From SZUA-378 sp036652815 (GTDB lineage: Bacteria; Bacillota; Clostridia; Lachnospirales; Lachnospiraceae), in the NCBI GenBank assembly GCA_036652815.1, contig JAVVVE010000005.1, forward strand, positions 1-64,000: DNA of 64,000 bases. Direction: 5' to 3'. Of this stretch, positions 53,290-63,237 are shown in pieces; the first letter of the stretch is position 1, and each line of letters starts with the position of its first letter. The notes below the pieces were generated by a model. It did no database searches, was not told the origin of the DNA, and saw nothing but the letters and a program-made list of their open reading frames with translations. Made by a program: the position numbers and the translations under genes.

Positions 53290-54069
53290 ATGAGATTCCA
53301 TGTATTGACGTTATTTCCGGATATGGTACTGGATGGTTTACATACGAGTGTGATAGGACGTGCTGTTGAAAAAGGCTGTGTCCAAATAGAAGCGGTCAAC
53401 ATCCGTGATTACACCGAGGAAAAGCATAAGAAAGTGGATGATTATCCTTATGGAGGCGGTGCCGGTATGCTGATGCAGGCACAGCCTGTTTATGACGCAT
53501 ATCTGGCAGTTGCAGACGGTATAGAGAGAGGTCGAACTTCTTCTGCGCCAACCGATACTGCTCGTTGCCATCCTACCAGAGTGGTCTATGTCACTCCGCA
53601 GGGGAGCGTATTTAACCAGAACATGGCAGAAGAACTGGCACAGGAAGAAGACCTGGTGATTCTGTGCGGACATTATGAGGGGATCGATGAGAGAGTATTA
53701 GAAACTATCGTAACAGATTATGTGTCTATCGGAGACTATGTGCTGACGGGCGGAGAATTACCGGCGATGGTGATGATCGATGCGATTGCCAGACTGGTGC
53801 CTGAGGTCTTGCATAATGACGACTCTGCACAGACAGAATCTTTTGCCGGTAATCTATTAGAATATCCGCAATATTCCAGACCTGAGATATGGAACGGACA
53901 GAGCGTACCACCTATTCTTTTGTCCGGGCACCATGCCAATGTGGAAAAATGGAGATGGGAACAATCTGTAGCACGCACCAAAGAACGTAGGCCGGATCTG
54001 TATGAAAAATATCTGGAAGAACAAAACCGTGTAAAAAACGCACAATATGTTGTAAAAGACTTGAAATAA
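53290..54069 (+). CDS. trmD: tRNA (guanine-N1)-methyltransferase TrmD
   Basis: This 259-residue enzyme methylates G37 of tRNAs using SAM. The trefoil-knot motifs are LCGHYEGIDERV (about 125) and SIGDYVLTGGELPAM (about 146), with a catalytic Asp in the HNDDSAQTESF segment. Length is slightly long due to a basic C-terminus. The ATG at 53290 was chosen over TTG at 53287. In most bacteria rplS follows at once; here no rplS is found and a long palindrome lies next. Confidence 0.97.
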   Translation: MRFHVLTLFPDMVLDGLHTSVIGRAVEKGCVQIEAVNIRDYTEEKHKKVDDYPYGGGAGMLMQAQPVYDAYLAVADGIERGRTSSAPTDTARCHPTRVVYVTPQGSVFNQNMAEELAQEEDLVILCGHYEGIDERVLETIVTDYVSIGDYVLTGGELPAMVMIDAIARLVPEVLHNDDSAQTESFAGNLLEYPQYSRPEIWNGQSVPPILLSGHHANVEKWRWEQSVARTKERRPDLYEKYLEEQNRVKNAQYVVKDLK

Positions 54070-54147
54070 TCTCAAGATATAGTAAAATAGATGTGTAGGT
54101 ATCAATATTTGGATGAATACAACCGATATAAACACAGAAGTGTAAAT

Positions 54148-54367
54148 GTTTAGATACAAACCTCAGCCCGCGTTGGCAGCGAACCTTCCGAAGCAGCATA
54201 TCTCCTACTGCGTAAGGGACGCTCTCGCTTGGTAAACAACGTATCGGTACTAATGCATGAAAATACCATGCATAAGTACTGACGTTGTTTAACACCCTTG
54301 TACAGTAGGAGATATGCTGCTTCGGAAGGTTCGCTGCCAAGAAAGGCTTGAGGTTTTGTATCTAAAC
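54148..54367. repeat. 220-bp near-perfect palindrome (possible MITE-like repeat)
   Basis: The 358-base gap between trmD and the surface protein gene contains one long inverted repeat. Perfect 38-bp arms lie at 54173-54210 and 54303-54340. Outer arms (54148-54165 with 54349-54367) pair apart from one extra A, and the centre around 54230-54292 again pairs (ACAACGT with ACGTTGT, GTACT with AGTAC, TGCATG with CATGCA). Total span is 220 bases. It could form a large RNA hairpin or DNA cruciform, and resembles a small non-autonomous mobile element. The flanks show no clear target duplication. No gene or poly-T terminator is in it. Confidence 0.85.
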
Positions 54368-54427
54368 AAGTATGTGTATGATAGCAGGAATCGTGGAACG
54401 ACACGGATAGATGGGAGTTAGGGTACG

Positions 54428-57400
54428 ATGGCAAAATCAACACCTAAGAGAAGAACAAAAAAGACAATGAATCGAAAACTGAAAAGGACAATCAGAAAAT
54501 CACTGGCGGCAGTGCTTATGATGACGGCGATTATTGTTGCGGCGATTCCGGTACCGGATGTAGCAGCGGATCCGGCATCGGGAGCGACTCCTTTTGCACC
54601 ACTTCCGGGGCCTGCCTACCCAACCACTTTAACTGATATCCCTATGACACCTTCATTGGCACTGCCAACGGGTGCAACAGTATATCCGGCCTATATTATC
54701 CGTCAATTAAGTGATGGAACATGGCAGTTGGATTGGCAGTTTAAGTTCTTTATTACTACGATGCCGGATGGTTCCAGCAAGGGAGTTATTTCAAAGTATA
54801 ACAGTACTTATCAGAGCCCAACCGTTAATCTGCCTACCAACGTTACCTATGAATATTATAAGATACCGGAAAACAGTAGCGATCCGGGGGCTTCCGGAAA
54901 AACAGGATACAAAGATTATTATGCTACAGAGAATGCTACAAAAAAAGAAGTAACAACAAAGCCGGGAGAGGGAGATTCTCCGTTTTTAGAGAAGTATTTT
55001 AATGCAGATTATTTAAACTATGTAGAAGCGTATAAGCAATATGAGATTGACCACAAAGCATGGGAGGATGCAGGGAAAACAGGAACAGAACCGCAGGTCC
55101 CTTCTTTATCAAAAACAGTGGGAGAGCTTACCGACGATCAAAAATCAGAATATTATTGTGATGCAGACACTGGCTTAACAGGAAAAGGGTATAAGATGCA
55201 GCGAGTTTTGGACGTGGAAGCAACGGGAGCTTCGTCGACCAATATTTATTCTTATGTTCCAAGAGGTGCAGCCGGGGGAAGTAATGATGCACAAGGATTT
55301 TATAAGACCAAGGATTCCAGTATTATTGCGATTGGCGATAAAGCATTTGAAGGCACAAAAAACGTGCAGGTGCTGACTCTTCCAACAGAAATCAAATATA
55401 TCGGGGATGAAGCATTTATGGATTCCTTTATCCAATCGGTTATGTTTGCCAATGTGGAAAATATTGGAAATCGAGCTTTTAAGGGATGTTCCCAACTTAC
55501 CAAGATAGATTTGCAGGCAGGGACTTCACAGATAGGAACAGAAGCTTTTTACGGTTCCGGTGTTACAGAAGCGATTTTACCCTATTCCGTTAAAGTAATC
55601 GCACCGGGATCCTTTGCCAATTGCGCTAAGCTACAGACAGTCGATTTGTCCAAACTGGGAACGGATCCTTGTGCCATCGGTGCCTATGCTTTCTTTAATG
55701 ACATTGGATTAAACAATGTAAATTTTGGTGATATTACCAATGTCAATATCAGAGAAATGGGCGAAGGAGCTTTTGCGGTTACGACAGGAGTCCTTGGCAA
55801 TATGACTCAATTCAACTATCCGCAAGGTATTTCAGAACAAGCTAATTTAGGTGATTATACGTTATCCGGCAGAACCAACCTAACGCAGGTAGTGATGCCG
55901 AGTAATTATGGTGCCGGTACTGCCGTTACGGTTCCTATTGGGACTTTTAAGGATTGTGTTAATTTAAACAGTGTAGAATTTCCGGCCAATGGCAGTGGCT
56001 CTTGTGGATTGGCAAGTTATGATGCTACCTTGTTTCAGGATGTGATTAATCCGGATTTCTACGTAAAAGGACCGGAACTGGATCGCACCAGTGCGGTGGC
56101 AGCTCCAAGAAAGAGTACTTGGGCAGCAAAGACAAGAGTCTCCGAGACGGTTCCTTATGTTTATACCAAGAATGGGGTTGACTATTATGAAGTCAGTGAT
56201 GGTAAATATTTATTACAGATTAATGCCAATGGGGAATTGACCCATTGCGATTTAATAGATAAGACCAGTACCGAGGATATTAACCTGACGATTCCAAGTA
56301 AAGTGGGTAATATCAAGGTAACGGCGATTGCAGACGGCTGTTTTGCGGATGAAGTGAAGAATAACCTAAAAACATTGACGATAGCAGATGACTCGATAGC
56401 ATCGATTGCCGATCATGTTTTTCAAGGCTGTCCCAAATTAGAGAAGGTTACGATAGGCAATTCTGTTTCTGCGATAGGTGCCGGCGCTTTCCAAGGCTGT
56501 AAGAAGTTAACAGAGGTCACCTTCCATACACCGACAGCAGGACTTACCATTGGAGAGAAAGCATTTGAGACGACTTCGGGTTCCTTGACTTTTTGTGGAG
56601 ATATTGTACCCGGATATGCTCCTTTTGAATGGGCAACAGACCCCAAAAATGTCATAGATACCAAAACCAGTAAACGTGTTTGCTATAAGGGTAGTGCGCC
56701 TGCTAATCTGACGGTTATGCGTGACAATAAGACGAATCTCGTTACTTTGGTGGACTATCCGTTCTATGAAAATATCGATGAAGATAATAAAAAATATTGT
56801 GAAGAACAACATAAATATTATCAAACAAAATTTCCTACTACCTATAAGAACCTTTCTTATAGTATTCAGGATAAATACTACAAACAATATATCGAAGGAA
56901 TCCAGCCTGTCGAGGATTGGGATATTGTCAATGAGTATGAACTGGCGATTGTAGAAGCAACCAGGAATCTTGTAGTGCCGGCAGGGATTCAATCGGTGGA
57001 TGCGAAAGGATTTTTATTAGCATCGGAAAATGCTGCTAACATATTCTATATTGGTGGTACATTCGGAACCGGAAAGGAATTAAAACGTGATTTGTATACT
57101 AAGGATGATTTAACAGTAGGAAAGGATATCCATGCAGGGCTATTTAGTGGAAACTATGCTGAATATGTAAACGCAAAATCACCGGAAGAGAAAGCGAAAG
57201 AGAAGGTTATCAAAGGAAATGATAGACTGATTTCTGTTCTTTTGACAGATGTGACTTCGCTGCCGGACTATGCGTTTGACAGTTGTGAGAATCTTGAAAA
57301 AGTTACGCTGGGTGAGAAATGCACCGATGTTGGAACTGCACCATTTACAGGTTGTACCAAGCTGACAGAGGTGGTGGGTAATTCTACTTATACAGGAGCC

Positions 57401-59227
57401 AATGGTATCTTATACTCCAAGAATGCAGACGGTTCTATGAATATCGTGGAGGGCTTATCGGCAAGAGGAAGTGATCTATTAAAACCAAGCACTTTGAATG
57501 TAGATACGGATCCTCTTTTGGCGCAGGTTACTACGATTGCGGTAGGTGCATTTGAAGATTGTGATGCTTTGACGAAAGTTGATTTATCAGCAGCAGCCAA
57601 ATTACAGACCATTCCGGAGAATTGCTTTCATAATGCAGATGGAATTACCAGTGTTATTTTGCCTGATTCTGTGAATAAGATAGATAAGGGTGCTTTTACA
57701 GGAACCAGCAAGGCGCCTACCGTAACGATTCCGGGAAAAGAGGTCTTGATCGATAATGATGCCTTTGAACATGGGCAGGGAACCATTAGAACATATAAAG
57801 GGTCGGCTGCAGATAAATATGGCAAGAAGTTTAATATAGATGTGGAAATTATTGGAGATAAGTATTTAGTCAGCTTTCTGGACTATGATGGAAAAGAGTT
57901 ATGTCCGGATCAGCATGTAGAATCCGGAAAAGATGCTACGCCGCCTGCAGATCCGGTTCGTGGGGGTTATAAGTTTGATGGTTGGAGTCAAAGCTATAAG
58001 AATATTACGAAAGACACTACGATTATAGCAAAATATACGGCAACGGGATCCGGATTTAAGGTCTTTTTTACAGATTATGACGGAAGAGAACTCTGCCCGG
58101 TGCAGGTAGTGGACGCAGGGCGTAATGCTGTGCCACCGGCATCTCCTACGAGAAAAGGGTACACCTTTGATGGCTGGAGTAAGAGCTATGCCAATATCAC
58201 AGCAGATACGACGATTGTAGCTAAATATAAATCGGATGGCACTAACCCCGGTGATAACAACGGAAATAATAACAATAATAACAATAATAATAAAGATAAT
58301 ACCAGAACCTATAATGTAAAAGTAATCGGTGGAAGCGGAAGCGGAAGCTATAAACCGGGTACGATCGTATCGATCCATGCATTTGCGGTGTCGGATGGCA
58401 GAGTGTTCTATATGTGGTCTACCCCTTCCAATGGGGTGGGATTTACAGGAGTACAGACAGCTTCCACGACCTTTACGATGCCGAATAATGATGTAGTGGT
58501 AACCGCTAATTATGGGGGGCCACAGACCGCCAGCTCTAATAACTCGGTGGATAATAAACCGGGTAACAATAATACGATATCGGGGAATGGCGGAAACAAT
58601 AACGGTACCAACAACGGCGGCAATAATAGCACCAATCATAATAACACCAACGGTACCGTCATCTCGATTACCAAACCGGGATTCTCCAATACCAATGTTG
58701 CATCGGCACTGGTAAATGGTTCTACAGATAACTATATCGTAAAAGTAATGGAAGATGCGAATGCACAGGCGGCGATGGAAGCAGCATTGCTGGCAGATAA
58801 CGAAACGTTAGAAAACATCAAGTATTTTCCGATGGATATTAGTCTTTACGATGCTACAGGAGCAGTCAAGATTACAGATACTTCGGGAATCAGTATTGAT
58901 ATTACATTACCGATTCCGGATGAACTGAAACAATATGCAGGGAATAATAAGGTCGCAACAATCGCAGAGGACGGTTCCTTGGAAAAACTCAAACCAACCT
59001 TTAAAACCATTGACGGAGTACCTTGTGTTTTGTTTCCGGCACCACATCTTTCACCGTATGCCATCTATGTAGATACGGCTAACCTGACTGCAGGTACGAC
59101 AGATGATTCTCCGCAGACAGGGGATGGGATTCATCCAAAATGGTTCTTAGTGCTGGGCTTGGTATGCATCTCCGGTATTCTTTTTATCAAACGCGATAAG
59201 ACAACCGGTAAGATAAGAACAGCATAG
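54428..59227 (+). CDS. BspA-like leucine-rich repeat surface protein with sorting signal
   Basis: This 1599-residue protein has a long basic N-terminus and a signal peptide (about 25-48, ending VAADP). LRR_5/BspA-type repeats follow over about 270-1120, with phrases such as IGDKAFEGTKNVQVLTLP and ITSVILPDSVNKIDKGAF. Two Flg_new-type repeats lie at about 1137-1275 (DGWSQSYKNIT and DGWSKSYANIT). Asn/Gly-rich linkers follow (about 1278-1295 and 1360-1410), then another globular part and a sortase signal SPQTGD, a hydrophobic helix and a basic tail. The signal is the (S/P)PxTG type rather than LPXTG. It is probably an attachment or host-contact protein. A ribosome site GGGAG lies 9 bases before the ATG. 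Confidence 0.88.
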   Translation: MAKSTPKRRTKKTMNRKLKRTIRKSLAAVLMMTAIIVAAIPVPDVAADPASGATPFAPLPGPAYPTTLTDIPMTPSLALPTGATVYPAYIIRQLSDGTWQLDWQFKFFITTMPDGSSKGVISKYNSTYQSPTVNLPTNVTYEYYKIPENSSDPGASGKTGYKDYYATENATKKEVTTKPGEGDSPFLEKYFNADYLNYVEAYKQYEIDHKAWEDAGKTGTEPQVPSLSKTVGELTDDQKSEYYCDADTGLTGKGYKMQRVLDVEATGASSTNIYSYVPRGAAGGSNDAQGFYKTKDSSIIAIGDKAFEGTKNVQVLTLPTEIKYIGDEAFMDSFIQSVMFANVENIGNRAFKGCSQLTKIDLQAGTSQIGTEAFYGSGVTEAILPYSVKVIAPGSFANCAKLQTVDLSKLGTDPCAIGAYAFFNDIGLNNVNFGDITNVNIREMGEGAFAVTTGVLGNMTQFNYPQGISEQANLGDYTLSGRTNLTQVVMPSNYGAGTAVTVPIGTFKDCVNLNSVEFPANGSGSCGLASYDATLFQDVINPDFYVKGPELDRTSAVAAPRKSTWAAKTRVSETVPYVYTKNGVDYYEVSDGKYLLQINANGELTHCDLIDKTSTEDINLTIPSKVGNIKVTAIADGCFADEVKNNLKTLTIADDSIASIADHVFQGCPKLEKVTIGNSVSAIGAGAFQGCKKLTEVTFHTPTAGLTIGEKAFETTSGSLTFCGDIVPGYAPFEWATDPKNVIDTKTSKRVCYKGSAPANLTVMRDNKTNLVTLVDYPFYENIDEDNKKYCEEQHKYYQTKFPTTYKNLSYSIQDKYYKQYIEGIQPVEDWDIVNEYELAIVEATRNLVVPAGIQSVDAKGFLLASENAANIFYIGGTFGTGKELKRDLYTKDDLTVGKDIHAGLFSGNYAEYVNAKSPEEKAKEKVIKGNDRLISVLLTDVTSLPDYAFDSCENLEKVTLGEKCTDVGTAPFTGCTKLTEVVGNSTYTGANGILYSKNADGSMNIVEGLSARGSDLLKPSTLNVDTDPLLAQVTTIAVGAFEDCDALTKVDLSAAAKLQTIPENCFHNADGITSVILPDSVNKIDKGAFTGTSKAPTVTIPGKEVLIDNDAFEHGQGTIRTYKGSAADKYGKKFNIDVEIIGDKYLVSFLDYDGKELCPDQHVESGKDATPPADPVRGGYKFDGWSQSYKNITKDTTIIAKYTATGSGFKVFFTDYDGRELCPVQVVDAGRNAVPPASPTRKGYTFDGWSKSYANITADTTIVAKYKSDGTNPGDNNGNNNNNNNNNKDNTRTYNVKVIGGSGSGSYKPGTIVSIHAFAVSDGRVFYMWSTPSNGVGFTGVQTASTTFTMPNNDVVVTANYGGPQTASSNNSVDNKPGNNNTISGNGGNNNGTNNGGNNSTNHNNTNGTVISITKPGFSNTNVASALVNGSTDNYIVKVMEDANAQAAMEAALLADNETLENIKYFPMDISLYDATGAVKITDTSGISIDITLPIPDELKQYAGNNKVATIAEDGSLEKLKPTFKTIDGVPCVLFPAPHLSPYAIYVDTANLTAGTTDDSPQTGDGIHPKWFLVLGLVCISGILFIKRDKTTGKIRTA

Positions 59228-59255
59228 CAAATGTATAGTAAATATAGGAGATTAT

Positions 59256-60716
59256 ATGATATCTAAACAAGAGAGGTTGTCTGCTGAACACAGACAACCA
59301 TTTTGCACAGTGGTGGTCAGTATCATGTGGATATGTTTGCTGTCACTGGGAAGTTGGTTTCTTAATCCGGCGATGATACTGAGGGCAGGTGTAAATACGG
59401 AGGACTTCCTCATAGAGGGAACCACTTTAGTAGCTTATCAAGGCACGGCAGCTTCCGTGTCTATTCCTGATTCTGTGACAGTGATTGGAGCGGAGGCATT
59501 TAAGGGCAATCAAAAGATTACTGCGGTTACGATACCGGAGGGTGTTGTAAGGCTGGAAGCGAGTGCTTTTGATGGCTGTAATCGCTTGACACAGGTCTCT
59601 ATCGGCAGTGGATTACAGACATTGGGCGATGGGGTATTTTCCGGTTGTGACTCTTTAAAGGAGGTAACGATTAGTCCGGATAATACCAAGTTTACCTGTG
59701 AAGACGGCACTCTATATCAAAAGGAAAAAGCGGATGTCAATCGTCATCAGACAGAAGATAGTCTCATTATCTGTCAGGTATTTGCAGGCAGAGAGAAAGA
59801 GAGCTACCGGATGTCAGACCGGGTGACAGGCATTAGAAAGTATGCTTTTTGGGGATGCAGCAAGTTAAATCAGATTACTTTGTCCAATGCCTTAACAGAA
59901 ATCCCGGCCTATGCATTCTCTAATTGTACGGGCTTGAAACAGATAACCATCCCATATTCTGTACGCAATATTCAGATGAAAGCTTTTGAACATTGTAAGA
60001 ATCTTGTACAAATCGACCTACCAAAATCTGTTCGTGAGATACATAAAACAGCGTTTGATGGATGCAATCAATTAGAGACCGAGATCCCACAGGTAGCAAA
60101 TGAAAAACAGAAGCCGGAGGAGACAGTATCTGCGAATCATATCTTAGGAGAAGCAGTCATCGTAGGTAATCATGCAGTGGTGTTGATGGACAGTGCGGGA
60201 GAAGAGGTCTTGACCGGAAATGAGGTCTATCAGCTACGTGCTGACAGACCGGATATCACAGCGGATCTGTCAGAGGATAGAACACAGGTTAAGAGGCGTG
60301 TACATTACAGAGATACTGATACTCGTACCTATCGTATACCAACAGGGGTAACTGCGATTGGTGAATTTGCTTTTGCTCGTTCTGCGTTAACATCGATAAC
60401 GATACCGGATGGAGTCACAGAGATTGGATATGCGGCTTTTTATCATTGCGATGAGTTATCAGAGGTCACGATTCCACCATCCGTTACCAAGATAGGGAAG
60501 CAGGCATTTGATAAGACACCGTGGATGAATAACTGGATGATAAGCGATACACCAACACCTTACCTTATCGTGGGCGATGGTATTTTGATTGCTTATAAGG
60601 GACAGGATGTGATATTACAATTACCAAAGGAGATTAAACAAGCAGACAGCTCGGTATTCAAAGACCATAAGGAACTAACACAGGTCACTCTGGCAGATGG
60701 TACAAGAGTGCTGTAA
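59256..60716 (+). CDS. BspA-like leucine-rich repeat secreted protein
   Basis: This 486-residue protein has an N-terminal signal or anchor (about 20-45) and LRR_5/BspA repeats in two blocks (about 55-275 and 355-480), e.g. VTIPEGVVRLEASAFDGCN and ITIPDGVTEIGYAAFYHC. The middle has no recognised domain. It lacks a sorting signal at its end, so it would be free or membrane-tethered. It follows the large surface protein by 28 bases with ATAGGAG before the ATG and is probably in the same operon. The last 15 bases are tandemly duplicated past the stop codon. Confidence 0.85.
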   Translation: MISKQERLSAEHRQPFCTVVVSIMWICLLSLGSWFLNPAMILRAGVNTEDFLIEGTTLVAYQGTAASVSIPDSVTVIGAEAFKGNQKITAVTIPEGVVRLEASAFDGCNRLTQVSIGSGLQTLGDGVFSGCDSLKEVTISPDNTKFTCEDGTLYQKEKADVNRHQTEDSLIICQVFAGREKESYRMSDRVTGIRKYAFWGCSKLNQITLSNALTEIPAYAFSNCTGLKQITIPYSVRNIQMKAFEHCKNLVQIDLPKSVREIHKTAFDGCNQLETEIPQVANEKQKPEETVSANHILGEAVIVGNHAVVLMDSAGEEVLTGNEVYQLRADRPDITADLSEDRTQVKRRVHYRDTDTRTYRIPTGVTAIGEFAFARSALTSITIPDGVTEIGYAAFYHCDELSEVTIPPSVTKIGKQAFDKTPWMNNWMISDTPTPYLIVGDGILIAYKGQDVILQLPKEIKQADSSVFKDHKELTQVTLADGTRVL

Positions 60717-60734
60717 CAAGAGTGCTGTAACAAG
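60702..60734 (+). repeat. Tandem 14-bp repeat over a stop codon
   Basis: ACAAGAGTGCTGTA occurs twice in tandem (60702-60715 and 60716-60729), followed by ACAAG. The first copy contains the start of the stop codon of the LRR gene, so the protein is not changed. It looks like a slippage duplication. Confidence 0.9.
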
Positions 60735-60772
60735 TCATTATTCGTAACATATAATATTGAAAAAGCGAGTAA

Positions 60773-61702
60773 ATGACGGTGTATCGTGTAAGAACGCAGA
60801 TTCATTGGGAAGAAGCTTTGTTACAGAATATAACAGGACGTGGCGTTACCGCTGCGGTATTGGATACCGGTATTGCACCCCATCCTGATTTTGATCATAG
60901 AGTATTGGCGTTTAAAGATTTTATGAATGGACAAAGGGATCTTTATGATGATGCCTCTCATGGAACACATGTCTGCGGTATTTTAGCGGGGAGTGGTGTG
61001 GCATCCCAAGGAAGATACGGTGGGATTGCACCTAATGTAAATCTGGTCGTTGGTAAGATATTGGATAGTCATGGGGATGGTGACGTAGATACGATGCAGG
61101 CAGGTATCGACTGGGTCGTGGAGAATCGGGAACGCTATCATATCCGTGTTCTGAATATTTCCATAGGCAGTATTCAGCAGAATAGTCTCTCGATAGAAGA
61201 AAGATTATTAGACAAAATAGAGGAAGCCTGGCAGGCAGGTATCGTCGTGGTAACAGCAGCGGGAAATCAGGGACCGAGACCTATGTCTATCTCTCCGGTA
61301 GGTGTCAGTGGGCGCGTGCTTACGGTAGGATGCCATGAAGGAGGTTATTTTGATGCCTCAAAAACCAATCTGTGCGAGCGCTATTCTGGACGTGGACCCA
61401 GTCGCTATGCGATGAATAAACCTGATCTGGTGGCACCCGGTACAGATATTATGTCCTGTAATGCCAATTTTGGTAAAACATGGTATGGACAGGAACATGC
61501 TTATATGAAAAAGAGTGGGACTTCGATGTCGACACCGATTGTATCAGGTGCTTGTGCATTGGCGATACAGAAATACCCCTATGCTTCCAACGATGAGATT
61601 AAGAAAAGAATCTTATATTCGTCCGTTGATATGCATATTGACTGGAATCAGCAGGGCTGGGGTATGGTAGATATCAAAAGACTTCTTACAGAAAAGGATT
61701 GA
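60773..61702 (+). CDS. Subtilisin-like serine protease (S8), intracellular type
   Basis: This 309-residue S8 peptidase has the full catalytic triad: Asp in AAVLDTGIAPHPDF (about 31), His in DASHGTHVCGILAG (about 64) and Ser in KSGTSMSTPIVSGA (about 247), with the oxyanion Asn in TAAGNQGP (about 165). It has no signal peptide and only a short N-terminal extension (about 20), like intracellular subtilisins. The ribosome site is weak (GCGAG). It follows the LRR gene by 56 bases; a role in processing surface proteins would need export by another route, so a cytoplasmic role is more likely. Confidence 0.92.
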   Translation: MTVYRVRTQIHWEEALLQNITGRGVTAAVLDTGIAPHPDFDHRVLAFKDFMNGQRDLYDDASHGTHVCGILAGSGVASQGRYGGIAPNVNLVVGKILDSHGDGDVDTMQAGIDWVVENRERYHIRVLNISIGSIQQNSLSIEERLLDKIEEAWQAGIVVVTAAGNQGPRPMSISPVGVSGRVLTVGCHEGGYFDASKTNLCERYSGRGPSRYAMNKPDLVAPGTDIMSCNANFGKTWYGQEHAYMKKSGTSMSTPIVSGACALAIQKYPYASNDEIKKRILYSSVDMHIDWNQQGWGMVDIKRLLTEKD

Positions 61703-61727
61703 CATTTTCCAATCAGTTGTATACAAT
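61699..61727 (+). promoter_or_regulatory. Promoter of citrate synthase operon
   Basis: TTGACA (61699-61704, overlapping the protease stop), 17-base spacer and TACAAT (61722-61727). Confidence 0.85.
61717..61726. promoter_or_regulatory. Probable GntR (FadR-type) operator
   Basis: TTGTATACAA is a perfect 10-bp palindrome of the tnGTATACna form bound by FadR-family GntR regulators. It overlaps the -10 box. A GntR gene is the second gene of this operon, so autoregulation is likely. A further inverted repeat, GTACAC (61737-61742) with GTGTAC (61761-61766), lies downstream. Confidence 0.65.
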
Positions 61728-61795
61728 GATACAAAAGTACACAGATACAAAGATGAAAGAGTGTACAGGAATACATTCTAGGAGGAAATAGAAGC

Positions 61796-63229
61796 ATGAG
61801 AGCAGATGACTTATTTGAGAACAGACCGGTTACGATGAATAAGAATAACAATCTATTAGAGATCGAGGAACATATGTATATCTTGGATGACGTTGAGAAA
61901 CCAAACGCATTCCGTAATATGTTTCCTTATTCTGAGATACCAAAGATTCCTTTTAATGATAGAATCGTACCGCATAATATGCCAAAGAATATCTTTATTA
62001 CAGATACGACTTTTAGAGATGGGCAGCAGTCCAGGACGCCTTATACAACAGATCAGATCGTACATATCTACGATTATCTGCATAGACTGGGTGGAGAAAA
62101 TGGTATGATCCGTGCTTCTGAATTTTTCTTATATAGTAAGAAGGATCGAGATGCAGTCTATCAATGTATGGAAAGAGGGTATCAATTCCCGGAAGTGACA
62201 AGTTGGATTCGTGCCAGTAAAGAGGATTTTCAATTAGTCAAAGAGATAGGGATGAAAGAAACAGGTATTTTGGTTAGCTGTTCGGATTATCATATTTTTA
62301 TGAAGCTAAAGATGAATAGAAGGCAGGCGATGGATCATTACCTCAGTGTAATCAGGGATTGCCTGGAGGAAGGCATCAGTCCGCGATGTCATTTAGAGGA
62401 CATTACACGTGCCGATATCTATGGTTATGTGGTACCGTTTTGTTTGGAACTGATGAAGCTCATGGAAGAATATAAGATTCCGATTAAAGTAAGAGCTTGT
62501 GATACCATGGGGTATGGGGTAAATTATCCGGGTGCTGTTATTCCACGTAGTGTACAAGGTATTATCTATGCGATTCATACGCATGCAGGAGTTCCGCATG
62601 AATTAATCGAGTGGCACGGACATAATGACTTCTATAAAGCAGTAGCGAACTCGACGACAGCGTGGTTATATGGATGTTCCGGAGTGAATACTTCTTTATT
62701 TGGGATAGGGGAGAGAACTGGTAATACACCACTGGAAGCTATGGTATTTGAGTATGCACAATTAAAAGGTGATTTGAATGGTATGGATACCAGAGTGATT
62801 ACTGAATTGGCAGAATATTATGAAAAAGAGATTGGATATCATATTCCTGACAGGACACCTTTTGTTGGTAAGAACTTTAATGTGACAAGAGCGGGGATCC
62901 ATGCAGATGGATTGCTTAAGAATGAAGAAATCTACAATATTTTTGATACGGAGAAATTCTTAAACAGACCGGTATTATGTGCTGTATCAAATACCTCTGG
63001 ACTGGCTGGAATCGCACATTGGATTAATACGTATTTTAAATTAAAAGAGGAAGAAAAAGTAGATAAGAATTCAGAACTGGTGGCATATATCAAAGTATGG
63101 GTAGATGAAGAGTATGCGGATGGACGTGTGACAGTGGTAACAGATGCTGAATTATTGGCTGTGATGAGAGAGGCCGGGAAACAAAACAATATTCATGTTC
63201 CGGCAATTGACAAACATTTGGCACAATAG
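61796..63229 (+). CDS. Probable Re-citrate synthase (isopropylmalate/homocitrate synthase family)
   Basis: This 477-residue enzyme belongs to the HMGL-like family that includes 2-isopropylmalate, homocitrate and Re-citrate synthases. The TIM barrel begins with FITDTTFRDGQQSRTPYTT (about 64; family members usually have DGEQ), has the metal-binding HGHND (about 276) and GIGERTGNTPLEAM (about 303). It lacks the C-terminal LeuA regulatory domain. Together with the isocitrate dehydrogenase start downstream, this strongly suggests citrate formation by the Re-face enzyme known from Clostridium kluyveri, feeding 2-oxoglutarate and glutamate synthesis. Sequence alone cannot exclude homocitrate or another acyl-CoA substrate. 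The start has AGGAGG. Confidence 0.8.
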   Translation: MRADDLFENRPVTMNKNNNLLEIEEHMYILDDVEKPNAFRNMFPYSEIPKIPFNDRIVPHNMPKNIFITDTTFRDGQQSRTPYTTDQIVHIYDYLHRLGGENGMIRASEFFLYSKKDRDAVYQCMERGYQFPEVTSWIRASKEDFQLVKEIGMKETGILVSCSDYHIFMKLKMNRRQAMDHYLSVIRDCLEEGISPRCHLEDITRADIYGYVVPFCLELMKLMEEYKIPIKVRACDTMGYGVNYPGAVIPRSVQGIIYAIHTHAGVPHELIEWHGHNDFYKAVANSTTAWLYGCSGVNTSLFGIGERTGNTPLEAMVFEYAQLKGDLNGMDTRVITELAEYYEKEIGYHIPDRTPFVGKNFNVTRAGIHADGLLKNEEIYNIFDTEKFLNRPVLCAVSNTSGLAGIAHWINTYFKLKEEEKVDKNSELVAYIKVWVDEEYADGRVTVVTDAELLAVMREAGKQNNIHVPAIDKHLAQ

Positions 63230-63237
63230 GAGATGGG

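Noticed and set aside
53912..54443. Reverse-strand open frames over the palindrome
   Set aside because: They follow from the repeat and lack start signals or known products.
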